Translations under genes and position numbers: made by a program
Part shown: in pieces, positions 17,030-29,328 of the stretch
How positions within the stretch are numbered: position 1 is the stretch's first letter
How the letters are laid out: every line of letters begins with the position of its first letter
Origin: Streptomyces sp. LUP30
GTDB lineage: Bacteria; Actinomycetota; Actinomycetes; Streptomycetales; Streptomycetaceae
Assembly (NCBI RefSeq): GCF_001746365.1
Contig: NZ_MJAJ01000002.1
Span: 94,312 to 158,311, forward strand
DNA length: 64,000 nt
Reading direction: 5' to 3'
Notes under the pieces: model-generated
The model's input: only the letters and a program-made list of their open reading frames with translations
Databases searched by the model: none
What the model was told of the DNA's origin: nothing

Positions 17030-18324
17030 ACGGTGTTCTCCTGGCCGGGGGGTCGGGTGGCGGCGTCGGCACACAGGAGACGGAGCTCGTCGTCGAAGGC
17101 GCGCAGCAGGGCGGCCGACCGGCCCTGCCAGGGGCTGCTGAGCGGGGCCTGGGCGACGCAGTGCAGGGTGCCGGCGGGCAGCTCGGTCACCTGCAGCTGG
17201 ATCTCCGCGTGTCCCCCGACGGGTGGGACGGGGAGGGCGCGGATCCGCACCGGGCCCGCGGCGTGTTCCGCACGCTCCCAGTTCTCGAAGGCGAACAGCG
17301 CCTGGTAGACGGGCATCCGCCGGCCGGAGGCCGTCCGGGCGGCACGGATGATCTCGTCGCACGGCAGCGCGGAACCGATGACGCTCTCACGCAGGGCTCC
17401 CCAGACCCGTTCGACGGCTCCGGGCCCGGACAGTTCGGGCATGCGCACGGGCAGTGTGTTCGTCAGATAGCCGATCTCGTCGCTCTGGCCGGCCGTCCGG
17501 GCGGCCACCGGCGTTCCGACGCAGAAGCCGGCGCCGCCGGTGAGTTCGGCGAGTGCCCGGCCGAGGGCCGCGAGCAGCACCGCGTACGGCGAGCAGCCGC
17601 TGTGCCGGGCTCGGGCACGCACCGCCTGCCAGATGGCAGCCGGTAACTCACTGCTCTCCTCGGTCAGTTCGGCCTGGGCCAGCTGCCGCTGACCGGGTCC
17701 GGGGCCGGCGGCGGAACCCGGGAGGGGCAGGTCGGCCGCCCCGTCCAGCATCGTCCGCCAGTGGGTGGCGAGTTCCGCGCGCTGATCGGGGGCCAGGGCG
17801 GCGGGCTCCGCCCGTTCACGGACGGGCAGCACGGGGTCCTCGCCGGTGACGGCCAGGGCGTAGGCGCGGGCCAGATCGGCGGCGAAGATCTCCTGGGACA
17901 TCCCGTCGAACGCGATGTGATGCACCGCCAGGTAGACCGTGGCTCCCGTGTCGTCGGATGCCACGCCCGCCCGGAACAGCCGCCCTGCGGCAAGGTCGAG
18001 GGAGTCGTCCGCCAGCAGGGCGGCGGTCGCGTCGTGACCGCCGGTTCCCGCGGGGAGGTACAGCGGGGGCGGGACCTCCCGGGGAGGGAGCACCTTGCGC
18101 CACAACTCTCCCCGCTCGACGACGAACGCGGTCCGCAGCGCCTCGTGGCGGGCGGCGACCGCGCTCAGCGCCGTTGCCAGCGCCCCGTGCTCGACCGGAC
18201 CGTCGGCGCGCATCAGGGCGAGGGCCCGGTTGGCCCGGGCCGACGGCGCGATCTGCTCGCCGACCCAGAACTGCCGTTCCAGCGCGGAGGCCCGCTGCAC
18301 CCGGACCGTTGCCTCGTCACTCAC
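17026..18324 (-). CDS. Stand-alone condensation domain
   Basis: This is a 432-residue free C domain starting SALERQFWVGEQIAPSARAN. It has an intact HHIAFDG motif (HHxxxDG, about residues 152-158) and later blocks FCVGTPVAARTA and GYLTNTLPVRM. It contains no A or carrier domain, so it must dock with separate carriers to form one amide or ester bond. It overlaps the exporter gene by eight bases and the thioesterase gene by four. Confidence 0.88.
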   Translation of the reverse strand: MSDEATVRVQRASALERQFWVGEQIAPSARANRALALMRADGPVEHGALATALSAVAARHEALRTAFVVERGELWRKVLPPREVPPPLYLPAGTGGHDATAALLADDSLDLAAGRLFRAGVASDDTGATVYLAVHHIAFDGMSQEIFAADLARAYALAVTGEDPVLPVRERAEPAALAPDQRAELATHWRTMLDGAADLPLPGSAAGPGPGQRQLAQAELTEESSELPAAIWQAVRARARHSGCSPYAVLLAALGRALAELTGGAGFCVGTPVAARTAGQSDEIGYLTNTLPVRMPELSGPGAVERVWGALRESVIGSALPCDEIIRAARTASGRRMPVYQALFAFENWERAEHAAGPVRIRALPVPPVGGHAEIQLQVTELPAGTLHCVAQAPLSSPWQGRSAALLRAFDDELRLLCADAATRPPGQENTV

Positions 18325-19612
18325 GGACCATCTCCTTGTCGGTGTCCGCGGACTCCTCGGCCGGCGCCGGCGGGGCGTCCATGTCGCGCAGCGCGCGGCT
18401 GCGCAGCGAGACGAGCACCAGGACGATGTAGGTGGCGCCGAAGCACAGCAGGGTTCCGCGCAGCCCGATGCCGTGGATCGACCAGCCGGCCACCAGGATG
18501 CCGATCGGGGCGGCGCTCATCCCGACGGCGGAGGTGAGGGCGAAGACCCGGCCGAAGACGGCTGCCGGGACCTTCTCCAGCATCACCGTGGACAGCGCCG
18601 GGTTGAGCGGGCCGGCCGCCAGGCCGAGCAGGAAGGAGATCACGATGCTCAGCACCACGCCCGGCATGCCCGCGAGGGTCAGTCGCAGGGCGCCGATGCC
18701 CAGGAAGCAGCCGAGCAGGGTCCAGCGGCGGCTGGTGAGCCAGCGGGCGCTGACGGGACCGTACCCGAACGTGCCGACGACGGCGCCGCAGCCGGAGGCG
18801 GCCACCAGCCAGCCCAGGTACTGGCCGCTGTCGAGCACCTGGTCCGAGTAGACGGGCAGGATGACCGGGTTGAAGGCGTCGTCGAGGAAGTTGGTGACGA
18901 AGACGAACGCCGTCATGGCGCCGACCACGGGTATCCCGCGGACCAGTTTGGCGCCCTCGGCGAGCTGCCGCAGGAATCCCTCCCGGGGCTGCCCGGCGGA
19001 GGTGTGACCGGGGCCGTGGGGCACACCGACCGCGACGAGCAGGGCAGAGAGCATGAAGGAGGCGGAGTCGACGTACATGCCGGTCACCGGTCCGGACACG
19101 GCGACCAGCAGGCCGGCCAGCGGTGCGCCGACCAGCAGGCCGAGCCTGGGAGCGCCCTGCATCCAGGCGTTCGCGCTCGCCAGCCGGACCCCGCCCTGCT
19201 CCGCGAGCGGTTTGATCAGACTCTGCCGTGCGGCGCCGGTCGGCGTGGAGCCCAGGCTGCGGCCGAAGAGCAGTCCCATCAGGACGGGCAGCGGCAGCCC
19301 CACGGTGTCGTCGAGCAGCGGGACCAGTCCGATGGAGACGCCCGCGACGACGTCGCACAGCACGCTCATCCGTTTGCCGCCGACGCGGTCGATCCAGACC
19401 CCGCCGACGGCGCCGGCGAAGATCAGCGGAAGGGTGTTGGCGAAGCCGGCCAGTCCGGTGGAGACGGAGCTGCCGGTGGCGTGGAGGACGTACAGCGGGA
19501 CGGTGATCACCGTGATGGCGTTGCCGAACGACGACAGGTAGTGCGCCAGCAGCAGTACGAACAGCGGCCGGCGGCGTGGCGCCGCTCGCCCGGGTTCCGC
19601 CGCAGTGGTCAT
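18317..19612 (-). CDS. MFS exporter
   Basis: This is a 431-residue transporter with twelve predicted helices and an N-terminal Arg-rich cytoplasmic start. The loop after helix 2 (AGAVGGVWIDRVGGKRMSVL) matches the major-facilitator motif A, in the drug-efflux (MFS_3/enterobactin exporter-like) subgroup. It is embedded and translationally coupled in the NRPS arm, so export of, or resistance to, the cluster product is the likely role. This is inferred from position. Confidence 0.85.
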   Translation of the reverse strand: MTTAAEPGRAAPRRRPLFVLLLAHYLSSFGNAITVITVPLYVLHATGSSVSTGLAGFANTLPLIFAGAVGGVWIDRVGGKRMSVLCDVVAGVSIGLVPLLDDTVGLPLPVLMGLLFGRSLGSTPTGAARQSLIKPLAEQGGVRLASANAWMQGAPRLGLLVGAPLAGLLVAVSGPVTGMYVDSASFMLSALLVAVGVPHGPGHTSAGQPREGFLRQLAEGAKLVRGIPVVGAMTAFVFVTNFLDDAFNPVILPVYSDQVLDSGQYLGWLVAASGCGAVVGTFGYGPVSARWLTSRRWTLLGCFLGIGALRLTLAGMPGVVLSIVISFLLGLAAGPLNPALSTVMLEKVPAAVFGRVFALTSAVGMSAAPIGILVAGWSIHGIGLRGTLLCFGATYIVLVLVSLRSRALRDMDAPPAPAEESADTDKEMVRE

Positions 19613-21420
19613 GGGGTGTCCTCCTGACGGGTGGGGGGCGAGACCTCGCGGACCGGGGCGCCGCTCGCGTCGGCGAAGAGGCGCTCCAGGTAGTCCTCCG
19701 AGACCCCGACCAGACCGGGTACCGCGGTGTCCGGCGGGGTGCCCGGCCGCAGCGGGTTCCCGCGCGCCAGGAGCCGTGTGGTCAGTTCGGCGGGCGTGGT
19801 GCCGGACCCGATGTCCCGGGGCCCGGCGTCGAAGCCCGCGCCGCGCAGCAGCCGGGCCAGCCGTGCGGACAGCAGCGGGGTGCCTCCGCTCGCGGCGAAG
19901 GCGTCGTCCGGTCCGGCGGTGTCCCGGTCGAGCGCCTCGCGCCAGGCGGCGGCGACGGATTCACGGGCCCGGGCGGCGGGGCTCACGAGCGGGGTGTCCG
20001 GGGAGGTGGCGAAGAGCTCGACCAGTTGCAGCAGCCGCCGGGCGAGCCGGTCCACGGTCTCCGGCTCGAACAGGGCGGTGCGGTACTCGAACCGGCCGTA
20101 GACCAGGTCGCCGAGGTGCCACCAGGCAACGGTGACGTCCATCGAGGAGATGCCCTCGGGCACGGCGTTGGCGTAGACGGTGGCGCCGGGCACCTCGTAG
20201 GAGACCGTCTCGGCCAGGTCCAGGTGGACCAGCATGGTGCGCAGCAGCGGGTAGCCGTGCGCGGTCCGCTCGGGGGCGGCAGCCCGGACGATCTCCCCGA
20301 ACGGCGTCTCGTGGTGGGCCGCGACGGACGCGCCCGCCGCATGGGTCGCGGCCAGGAAGTCGTTCGGGGTGGGGTTCTCGGGCAGCCGGATCCGCAGCGG
20401 CACGTTGGTGAGCAGGAAGCCGACCAGATCCTGCACGGCGGCCTGGCCGCGGGTCACGCTGGGCACCCCGATCAGGATGTCGCGCTCGCCGCTCTCCTCG
20501 TACAGCAGGGCCGCGTACGCGGCCGCCATGGCGTTGGCGACGGTGGTGCGGGCGGCCTTGGCGCGGCTGATGAACGCGGCGGCGATGCCCTTGTCCAGCA
20601 CGAAGTTGTGCTGGCGGCCGAGCCGGTCGCCGGTCTCGACCGGGTGGTCGTACGGCAGCAGGGGCACGTCCGGTGCGTCCGCGAGGTAGTCGCGCCAGAA
20701 CGCGCGGTGGCGTTCGCCGTACTCGGTCTCGAAGTAGGCGCGCTGCCACTGCGCGTAGTCGCCGAACTGCACGGGCAGGACCGGCAGTTCGGGCTCACGG
20801 CCCTCCAGCCGGGCCCGGTAGGCCTCGAGCAGCTCGCGGTTGAGCCGCACGTACGACCACTGGTCGGTGAAGGAGTGCGGCATGGTCTGGACGATCTGGT
20901 GGTCGCCGCCGCCGAGGTCGGCCACGCCGATGCGCAGCACCGGATCCCGGGACAGGTCGAAGGGGCGCCGCACCTGTTGCCGTACGAACTCTCTCCGGCG
21001 CAGCTCCTTCTCCTCGGCCGGACCTCCCGACAGGTCGGCGAAGGCGAGGTCCGCGCCGAGGTCCGGGTGCAGGCGCAGCCGTGGCTGCGCGCCGTCCACC
21101 TCTACGGTGCTGCGCAGCAGTTCGTGCCGGCGCACCACGGTGGACACGGCTTCCTCGAACGCGTCGCGGTGGAACTCCCCGACGAAGCGCAGTCCGAAGC
21201 CGAGCGTGTAGGTGACGGTGCCGGGGTAGAGCTGGTCGAGGATCCACAGGCGTTCCTGGTCCATGCCCAGGGGCGCGGTGTCGCGCGGTCCGGTCCGCTG
21301 CACGAGTGGTGGAGGCCCCTGGCGCTTGCGGGACAACCGTGCGGCCAGAGCGGCCCGTTGCTGCGGGGTGAGGCCGGCGAGCCGGGCCGTGAGGGCGGCT
21401 TTGTCGGCGGCTGCGGTCAT
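19609..21420 (-). CDS. Condensation-domain protein with inactive carrier-like end
   Basis: This is a 603-residue protein. Residues 1-30 are a short helical leader (LTARLAGLTPQQRAALAARL) of the type found before NRPS domains. A C domain follows (MDQERLWILDQL, GVPSVTRGQ, VGFLLTNVPLRI). Its HHxxxDG motif is altered to P-H-S-F-T-D-Q, keeping the second, catalytic His and the Asp. Residues about 485-550 look like a carrier domain, but the phosphopantetheine site reads GGTPLLSARL: the modified Ser is Pro515. That part cannot be a working carrier and may serve for docking. Start and stop overlap both neighbours by four bases. Confidence 0.8.
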   Translation of the reverse strand: MTAAADKAALTARLAGLTPQQRAALAARLSRKRQGPPPLVQRTGPRDTAPLGMDQERLWILDQLYPGTVTYTLGFGLRFVGEFHRDAFEEAVSTVVRRHELLRSTVEVDGAQPRLRLHPDLGADLAFADLSGGPAEEKELRRREFVRQQVRRPFDLSRDPVLRIGVADLGGGDHQIVQTMPHSFTDQWSYVRLNRELLEAYRARLEGREPELPVLPVQFGDYAQWQRAYFETEYGERHRAFWRDYLADAPDVPLLPYDHPVETGDRLGRQHNFVLDKGIAAAFISRAKAARTTVANAMAAAYAALLYEESGERDILIGVPSVTRGQAAVQDLVGFLLTNVPLRIRLPENPTPNDFLAATHAAGASVAAHHETPFGEIVRAAAPERTAHGYPLLRTMLVHLDLAETVSYEVPGATVYANAVPEGISSMDVTVAWWHLGDLVYGRFEYRTALFEPETVDRLARRLLQLVELFATSPDTPLVSPAARARESVAAAWREALDRDTAGPDDAFAASGGTPLLSARLARLLRGAGFDAGPRDIGSGTTPAELTTRLLARGNPLRPGTPPDTAVPGLVGVSEDYLERLFADASGAPVREVSPPTRQEDTP

Positions 21421-22534
21421 CGGTCACGCTCCGCGGGGACACAGGCGAACAGGGCGGGCAGGGCGGCCAGCACCTCGGTGGTGGGCAGACCGAAGTCGAC
21501 CAGGAAGCCGACCTCGTCGGCGCCCGCCTCCCGCAGCTGTCCGAGGACGGCGGCCGCCTTGGCGGCCGGTCCCAGCAGGGAGGGGCCGGCGAGGTAGTTG
21601 AGGTAGGCGCTCTCCAGCAGCAGCGTCTCGTCCTCGCCGGGTGCGGTGGTCTGGCTCCGGTACGCCCTCAGGTAGCCGTGCATCGCGGGGCGCAGGAAGT
21701 CCTCCAGGTCGGCGCGTTCGCTGACATAGGCGTGCACCATGACCACCACGTCGCCGTCCCCCGGGTGGCCGGCGCGGCGCCACTCCTCGCGGTAGTGGGC
21801 GATGTTCTCCCGCAGCTGAGGCATCGTCTGGCCGAGCAGCGCGGTCATCACGCCCAGCCCGGCGCGGGCGGCCGATGCGAAGGTCGCGGAGCTGCCCGCC
21901 GAGGTGAGCCAGACGGGCATGTCGCGTCGTACGGGCGCGGGGCCGGTGCGGACGGCGGCGGTGCCGCCCGCGGTCGTGGGGTGGCTCACTTTCTCACCCC
22001 GCCAGTGGGCCCGTACCTGGTCGATGATCCGCAGGGTGGTCTCGCGCCGCTGTGCGTAGTCGGTGCGGGCGAGGACGAAGTCGTCGGGATGCCAGCCGCT
22101 GGCGAAGGAGATGCCGGCCCGCCCGCCGCTGAGGTTGTCGACGACGGACCAGTCCTCGGCGATGCGCGCCGGGTGGTGCAGGGGGGCGGCGACGCTGCCG
22201 GCCCGGATCTGCACCCGCTCGGTCTGCACGGCGACGGCCGCGGCGAGGACGGCCGGGTTGGGCGAGTGCCCGCCGAAGTCGACGAAGTGGCGCTCCGGCA
22301 GCCAGACGGCGTGCAGTCCGGCGGTGTCGGCCTGGCGTGCCGCGTCGAGGACGAAGCGGTAGTACTCCGGTGCGGAGACGGCGTCGGCGCTCGCGAAGAA
22401 GTAGAGACTCTGCCGCTCGGGAACGCCGGCGGCCGCGGCCCCGGCCGGTTCGCGGGCCGTGCGGTTCTGCAGCCTGCGCCCGAGGAGCCTGCGCTGTTCG
22501 GGGGTGAGGGCGGCCAGACGGTGGGACAGGTCGG

Positions 22535-22538
<4 letters not shown>
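21417..22538 (-). CDS. Luciferase-like monooxygenase (LLM) of NRPS/PKS type
   Basis: This is a 373-residue flavin-dependent monooxygenase. After a helical leader (LSHRLAALTPEQRRLLGRRL), probably a docking element like that in the next gene, comes the bacterial-luciferase fold. It shows SLYFFASADA, LDAARQADTAGLHAVWLPER, GSVAAPLHHPARIAEDWSVV, and GGRAGISFASGWHPDDFVL. This is the natural-product LLM family (TIGR04020) that acts on carrier-bound intermediates. The GTG at 22538 overlaps the PKS stop by four bases, so it probably oxidises the intermediate held by that PKS. Hydroxylation and oxygen insertion are both possible. Confidence 0.88.
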
Positions 22539-25561
<3,023 letters not shown>

Positions 25562-25649
25562 GCCGGTGCTCCTTCAGGTGCGTGCGACCAGGCCGGGAAC
25601 GGACGACCGGGTCGAGGACGGTCCATTCCCCCGGCCCGGACTCGTCGGG

Positions 25650-28600
25650 TCATGACTGCGCCGGGCGCTGGTCGAGCGCGGCGGCCAGCCGCCTGGGGGT
25701 GGAGTTGCGGAAGACGTCCCGCAGGCGAACGTCGGGGAAGTCCGCCTCGCGCAGGGCGCTGATGAGCAGGACCGCCTGCACCGATGTGCCGCCGAGGTCG
25801 AAGAAGTTGTCGTCCGCGCCGACGGGCACGCCCAGGACCTCCTGCCAGGTCGCGGCCATGGCCGACCAGGGCCCGTCGGGTTCCGCCGGCCCCGCGTCCC
25901 GGCCGGCGGTGGCCACGGCCGGCGCGGGGTCGGGCAGCCGGGCGGTGTCCAGCTTGCCGTTCGGGGTCAGGGGCAGCTCGGGCACCTGGGTGAGGGTGGC
26001 GGGCAGCGCATGGCCGGGGAGCCGGTCGGCGAGCCGGTGGCGGATGTCGTCCAGCGCGTCGGGACGGTCGGTGACGACATAGGCGTCCACCCGCGCGGTC
26101 TCCGGTCCGCCGGGGGTGCGCACCACACAGGCGGCGGCCCGCACGCGCGGGTCCTCCAGCAGGGAGTGCCGGATCTCGCCGGGCTCGATGCGGTGTCCGC
26201 GGATCTTGACCTGTTCGTCGAGCCGGCCCAGGTACTCCAGTCGGCCGTCGGGCAGGAAGCGGCCCAGGTCGCCGCTGCGGTAGAGGCGCCGGCCGGGCAG
26301 GACCGGCAGACCTTCCAGGAACCGCTCGGCGTTCAGCTCCGGCCGGTCCAGGTATCCCTGGGTGACGCCGGCGCCACCGACGTAGATCTCTCCGGGCACG
26401 CCCGGGGGGACCGGGCGTCCGCGACCGTCCAGGACGTGGATGTCCCAGCCGGGGACGGGGCGTCCGATGGAGCGGCTGCCGCGCCGTGCCTCGGCGTGGT
26501 CGACGGTGTGCCAGGTGCAGAAGACGGTGGTCTCCGTGATCCCGTACATGTTGACGGCGCGGCAGACGTCCTGCGGATAGCGGTCCATCCAGGGCAGCAG
26601 GATGCCGCGGTCCAGGGCCTCGCCGCCGAAGATGAGCAGCCGTACCGCGAGGCCGCCGTCGTGGAAGGCCCGGGTGTTCACGAGCTGGGCGAACGCGGAC
26701 GGCGTCTGGTTGAGGACGGTCACGCCCTCGGCACGCAGCAGGGCGTGGAACGCCTCGGCGTCACGCGAGACGTCGTAGGGGACGACGACGAGCCGGCCGC
26801 CGCTCAGCAGGCAGCCCCAGATCTCCCAGACGGAGAAGTCGAAGGCCAGGGAATGGAAGTACGACCAGACGTCGTCCGGTCCGGGTGCGTACTCCTGCTT
26901 CGTGGCGGCCAGCAGGGCGGCCACGTTGCGGTGACTCACCAGAACGCCCTTGGGCCGGCCGGTGGACCCCGAGGTGTGGATCACGTAGGCCGTGGTGTCG
27001 GGGGTCGGGGAGGGCAGCGGCCGGTCCGGGTCCTCGGGCTCGGCGTCCACCGGGACCAGGCGCAACCCCTGCGTCCCGGACAGCAGTCCCTCCCGGGTGA
27101 TGACGGTGCGCAGGCCGGTGTCCTCGACGACGAAGGCGAGGCGCTGCGGCGGATAGTCCGGGTCGAGGGGCACATAGGCCGCTCCGGCGCGCAGCACGGC
27201 GAGGACGGCCGTCACCTGGCCGGTGCCGCGGTCCAGGCAGACGCCGACCCGGTCGCCGGGCTGCACCCCGGCCTCGCCGAGCGCGACGGCCAGGGCCCTG
27301 GAGCGCTCGTCGAGTTCGCGGTAGGTGAGGCGGTCGGCGCCGCAGACGACGGCGGTTCTGTCGGCGACGGTGGCGGCCTGCTGTTCGAACAGCTCGGTCA
27401 GGGTGGGTGCGGGCACGTCGAGCGGCGCGCCGCGCCCGGTGTCCAGCCCTGCGAGCACCTCCGGGCCGGGCAGGGTGTCCACGGCGCCGAGCAGCCGATC
27501 CGGAGTCCTCGTGAACTCACCGAGCACGTAGAGCAGTTGTCGGAAGAAGAGGGCGGCGGCCGAGTCGTCGACCAGGGCGCGCTGGTGCCGCAGCAGCATC
27601 CGGACCCCGCCCTGCCGGCCGGGCTGCTGGTAGAGGCCTATCGTGAGCGGGAAGTGGGCCGTGCCGAGTCCCTGGTCCTGCTGCGGTTCGGCGGTCAGCT
27701 CGCCGTCGGTGAGGTGCGGCAGGGCGTCGATCGCGGCCAGCACCACCTGTGGTGTGGGGCCCCCGGAGGATGGCCAGACGGCAGACAGGGGCACGTCCGA
27801 GTCGCGGTACGCCCGCATTCCGCGCCGGTGCACGGCGCGCAGGAAGTCCGAAACGGTGATCTCGTCGTCGAGCCCGATGGGCACCGGCGTGGTGGTGTTG
27901 AAGTACCCGACCGTGGTGGCGTGGGCGGCCGGGCGGCGGGAGACGGTGGTACCGACGACCGGCCGGGAGCAGCCGGAGTTGCGGCCGATGACGAACCCCG
28001 CGGCGGCCAGCACCACCGAGTGGGCTGTGACGCCGAGGTCGGCGCCCAGCTGCCGGATGCCCTCGTGCAGCGCGGCGGGGACGAGGGCCTCGGCGACTCC
28101 GCCGGTGGGCTCGTCCCGGGGCGGGGGGCCGTCCGGCGCGGCCCAGTCGAGGGAGGGCGCGCTGTCCGCGGCGGCGAGTTCGGCACGGATCGCGGCCGCG
28201 TCGGCGGTGCGGGCGGCCTGCCGGTCGCGGGCGGTCGCGGCCCAGTCGGCGAAGGCGGGACCGGAGGTGCCGGGCTCGTCGGTCAGCAGCAGGCGGGCGA
28301 TCAGTGCCAGGGAGTGCCCGTCGACGACCAGGTGGTGCGCCACGAGCAGCAGATCGGCGGTGTCCGGCCGGTACCGGAGCAGGATGACCCGCAGCAGCGG
28401 GCCCTCGGCCAGGTCCAGCGGTACCCGCAGTTCGTCGTGCACCCGTTGCCGGGCCGCCGTGCCGTCCGGGTCGGTGTCGAGTGTGACGCACAGCAGTTGC
28501 GGGCGGTCGGGCGTCTCCTCGAGTAACCAGGAGGTTCCGTCCTGGACCACCCGGGCGACGAGCACGGGGTGCGCGGCGGAGAGTCGCTCCAGTCTCCGGG

Positions 28601-28727
28601 CGAGCCGGTCCGAGTCGACGGGACCGGTGATCCGGTAGACCGCGTTCACGAGATATGTGGCGGGGTCGTCGGTGGCGTGGTCGGCGGTGTAGAGGTCGAT
28701 CTGGTTGGGCGCCAGTTCCCAGCCCAT
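25650..28727 (-). CDS. NRPS module C-A-PCP, threonine-type code
   Basis: This is a 1025-residue NRPS. The C domain has an intact HHLVVDG (residues 131-137). The A domain shows YVIHTSGSTGRPKG (about 575), FDFSVWEIWG, NMYGITETTVF and LTPNGKLD. The carrier domain has FFDLGGTSVQAVLL (Ser near 980). The hand-read code is D-F-W-N-I-G-M-V-F-K, one position away from the established threonine code DFWNIGMVHK, so Thr or a close relative is expected. The start ATG lies three bases after the stop of the free carrier gene. Upstream partners are the free A and free PCP, and the next module is the PKS. Confidence 0.92.
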   Translation of the reverse strand: MGWELAPNQIDLYTADHATDDPATYLVNAVYRITGPVDSDRLARRLERLSAAHPVLVARVVQDGTSWLLEETPDRPQLLCVTLDTDPDGTAARQRVHDELRVPLDLAEGPLLRVILLRYRPDTADLLLVAHHLVVDGHSLALIARLLLTDEPGTSGPAFADWAATARDRQAARTADAAAIRAELAAADSAPSLDWAAPDGPPPRDEPTGGVAEALVPAALHEGIRQLGADLGVTAHSVVLAAAGFVIGRNSGCSRPVVGTTVSRRPAAHATTVGYFNTTTPVPIGLDDEITVSDFLRAVHRRGMRAYRDSDVPLSAVWPSSGGPTPQVVLAAIDALPHLTDGELTAEPQQDQGLGTAHFPLTIGLYQQPGRQGGVRMLLRHQRALVDDSAAALFFRQLLYVLGEFTRTPDRLLGAVDTLPGPEVLAGLDTGRGAPLDVPAPTLTELFEQQAATVADRTAVVCGADRLTYRELDERSRALAVALGEAGVQPGDRVGVCLDRGTGQVTAVLAVLRAGAAYVPLDPDYPPQRLAFVVEDTGLRTVITREGLLSGTQGLRLVPVDAEPEDPDRPLPSPTPDTTAYVIHTSGSTGRPKGVLVSHRNVAALLAATKQEYAPGPDDVWSYFHSLAFDFSVWEIWGCLLSGGRLVVVPYDVSRDAEAFHALLRAEGVTVLNQTPSAFAQLVNTRAFHDGGLAVRLLIFGGEALDRGILLPWMDRYPQDVCRAVNMYGITETTVFCTWHTVDHAEARRGSRSIGRPVPGWDIHVLDGRGRPVPPGVPGEIYVGGAGVTQGYLDRPELNAERFLEGLPVLPGRRLYRSGDLGRFLPDGRLEYLGRLDEQVKIRGHRIEPGEIRHSLLEDPRVRAAACVVRTPGGPETARVDAYVVTDRPDALDDIRHRLADRLPGHALPATLTQVPELPLTPNGKLDTARLPDPAPAVATAGRDAGPAEPDGPWSAMAATWQEVLGVPVGADDNFFDLGGTSVQAVLLISALREADFPDVRLRDVFRNSTPRRLAAALDQRPAQS

Positions 28728-28730
28728 GGG

Positions 28731-28994
28731 TCAGCTCCCCGGGGTGTCGGTGGTGAGCAGACGGGCGATCGCCCCGGCTCCGTCCGCCTCGAGCACGTCG
28801 AGGTACTCGATCTCACGCCCCGTCAGTTCGTACAGACGGGTGGTCAGCAGGACCGCACGGAATGAATCGCCACCGTTCTCCAGAAATCCGGTGCCGGTAT
28901 CGGCGCCGGGCCCCAGAATCTCACTCCAAAGACTCTCCACCAGACCCGCGGCCTCACTGGTGGAGACACCGGTTGGATATGAATTCGACTCCAC
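28731..28994 (-). CDS. Free-standing peptidyl carrier protein
   Basis: This is an 87-residue carrier protein, first gene of the leftward arm. The phosphopantetheine site is FLENGGDSFRAVLL. Helix 1 (GLVESLWSEILGPG) and the final LDVLEADGAGAIARLL helix complete the domain. The GTG at 28994 is chosen because GGGGGA lies seven bases upstream and the frame before it has no coding character. It may be loaded by the stand-alone A domain, giving the chain starter; this is inference. Confidence 0.82.
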   Translation of the reverse strand: MESNSYPTGVSTSEAAGLVESLWSEILGPGADTGTGFLENGGDSFRAVLLTTRLYELTGREIEYLDVLEADGAGAIARLLTTDTPGS

Positions 28995-29328
28995 TGAACA
29001 GTCCCCCGAATTCCATTGGTCCGAATTCTTCGCCACCTGCGTACATGGCGGGTAATTTCCTGGGCCAGCCAGGCGCCCGGCGCCGGGTCGCCGCCTCAAC
29101 TGCCCGCGATCTCAAGGACCTACAGATTGAATACCCAGGCCACGCTACAGAGCCACCAATCGATGATCAACGTGACGCACGTCACATCGCTGATGTCCCG
29201 TTACACGCGGAAATCCGCCGGTGCGCCCCGGGAACGGTCAATCCGACTTCTTCCTTGACACCGGAAAAGGATCTTCCTAGCGTGGCTCTGTTATTTCATC
29301 GCACGGATTTGAGGCGGGGGCTCTCCGA
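28995..29328. promoter_or_regulatory. Divergent control region of the two main NRPS arms
   Basis: This 334-base gap separates the leftward (28994) and rightward (29329) arms and is clearly lower in GC than its surroundings. It holds one strong symmetric element (see the Crp-like site) and AT-richer stretches near 29150-29260 that could be promoters. No gene is supported in it. Confidence 0.6.
29172..29185. promoter_or_regulatory. Crp-like operator, site 1
   Basis: GTGACGCACGTCAC fits the GTG-N6-G-N-CAC consensus described for actinomycete Crp, and the wider Crp/FNR shape GTGA-N6-TCAC. The base after it is A. It is near the middle of the divergent region and could act on both arms. The same GTGA-N6-TCACA pattern recurs in the other divergent gap of the cluster. 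Confidence 0.5.
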
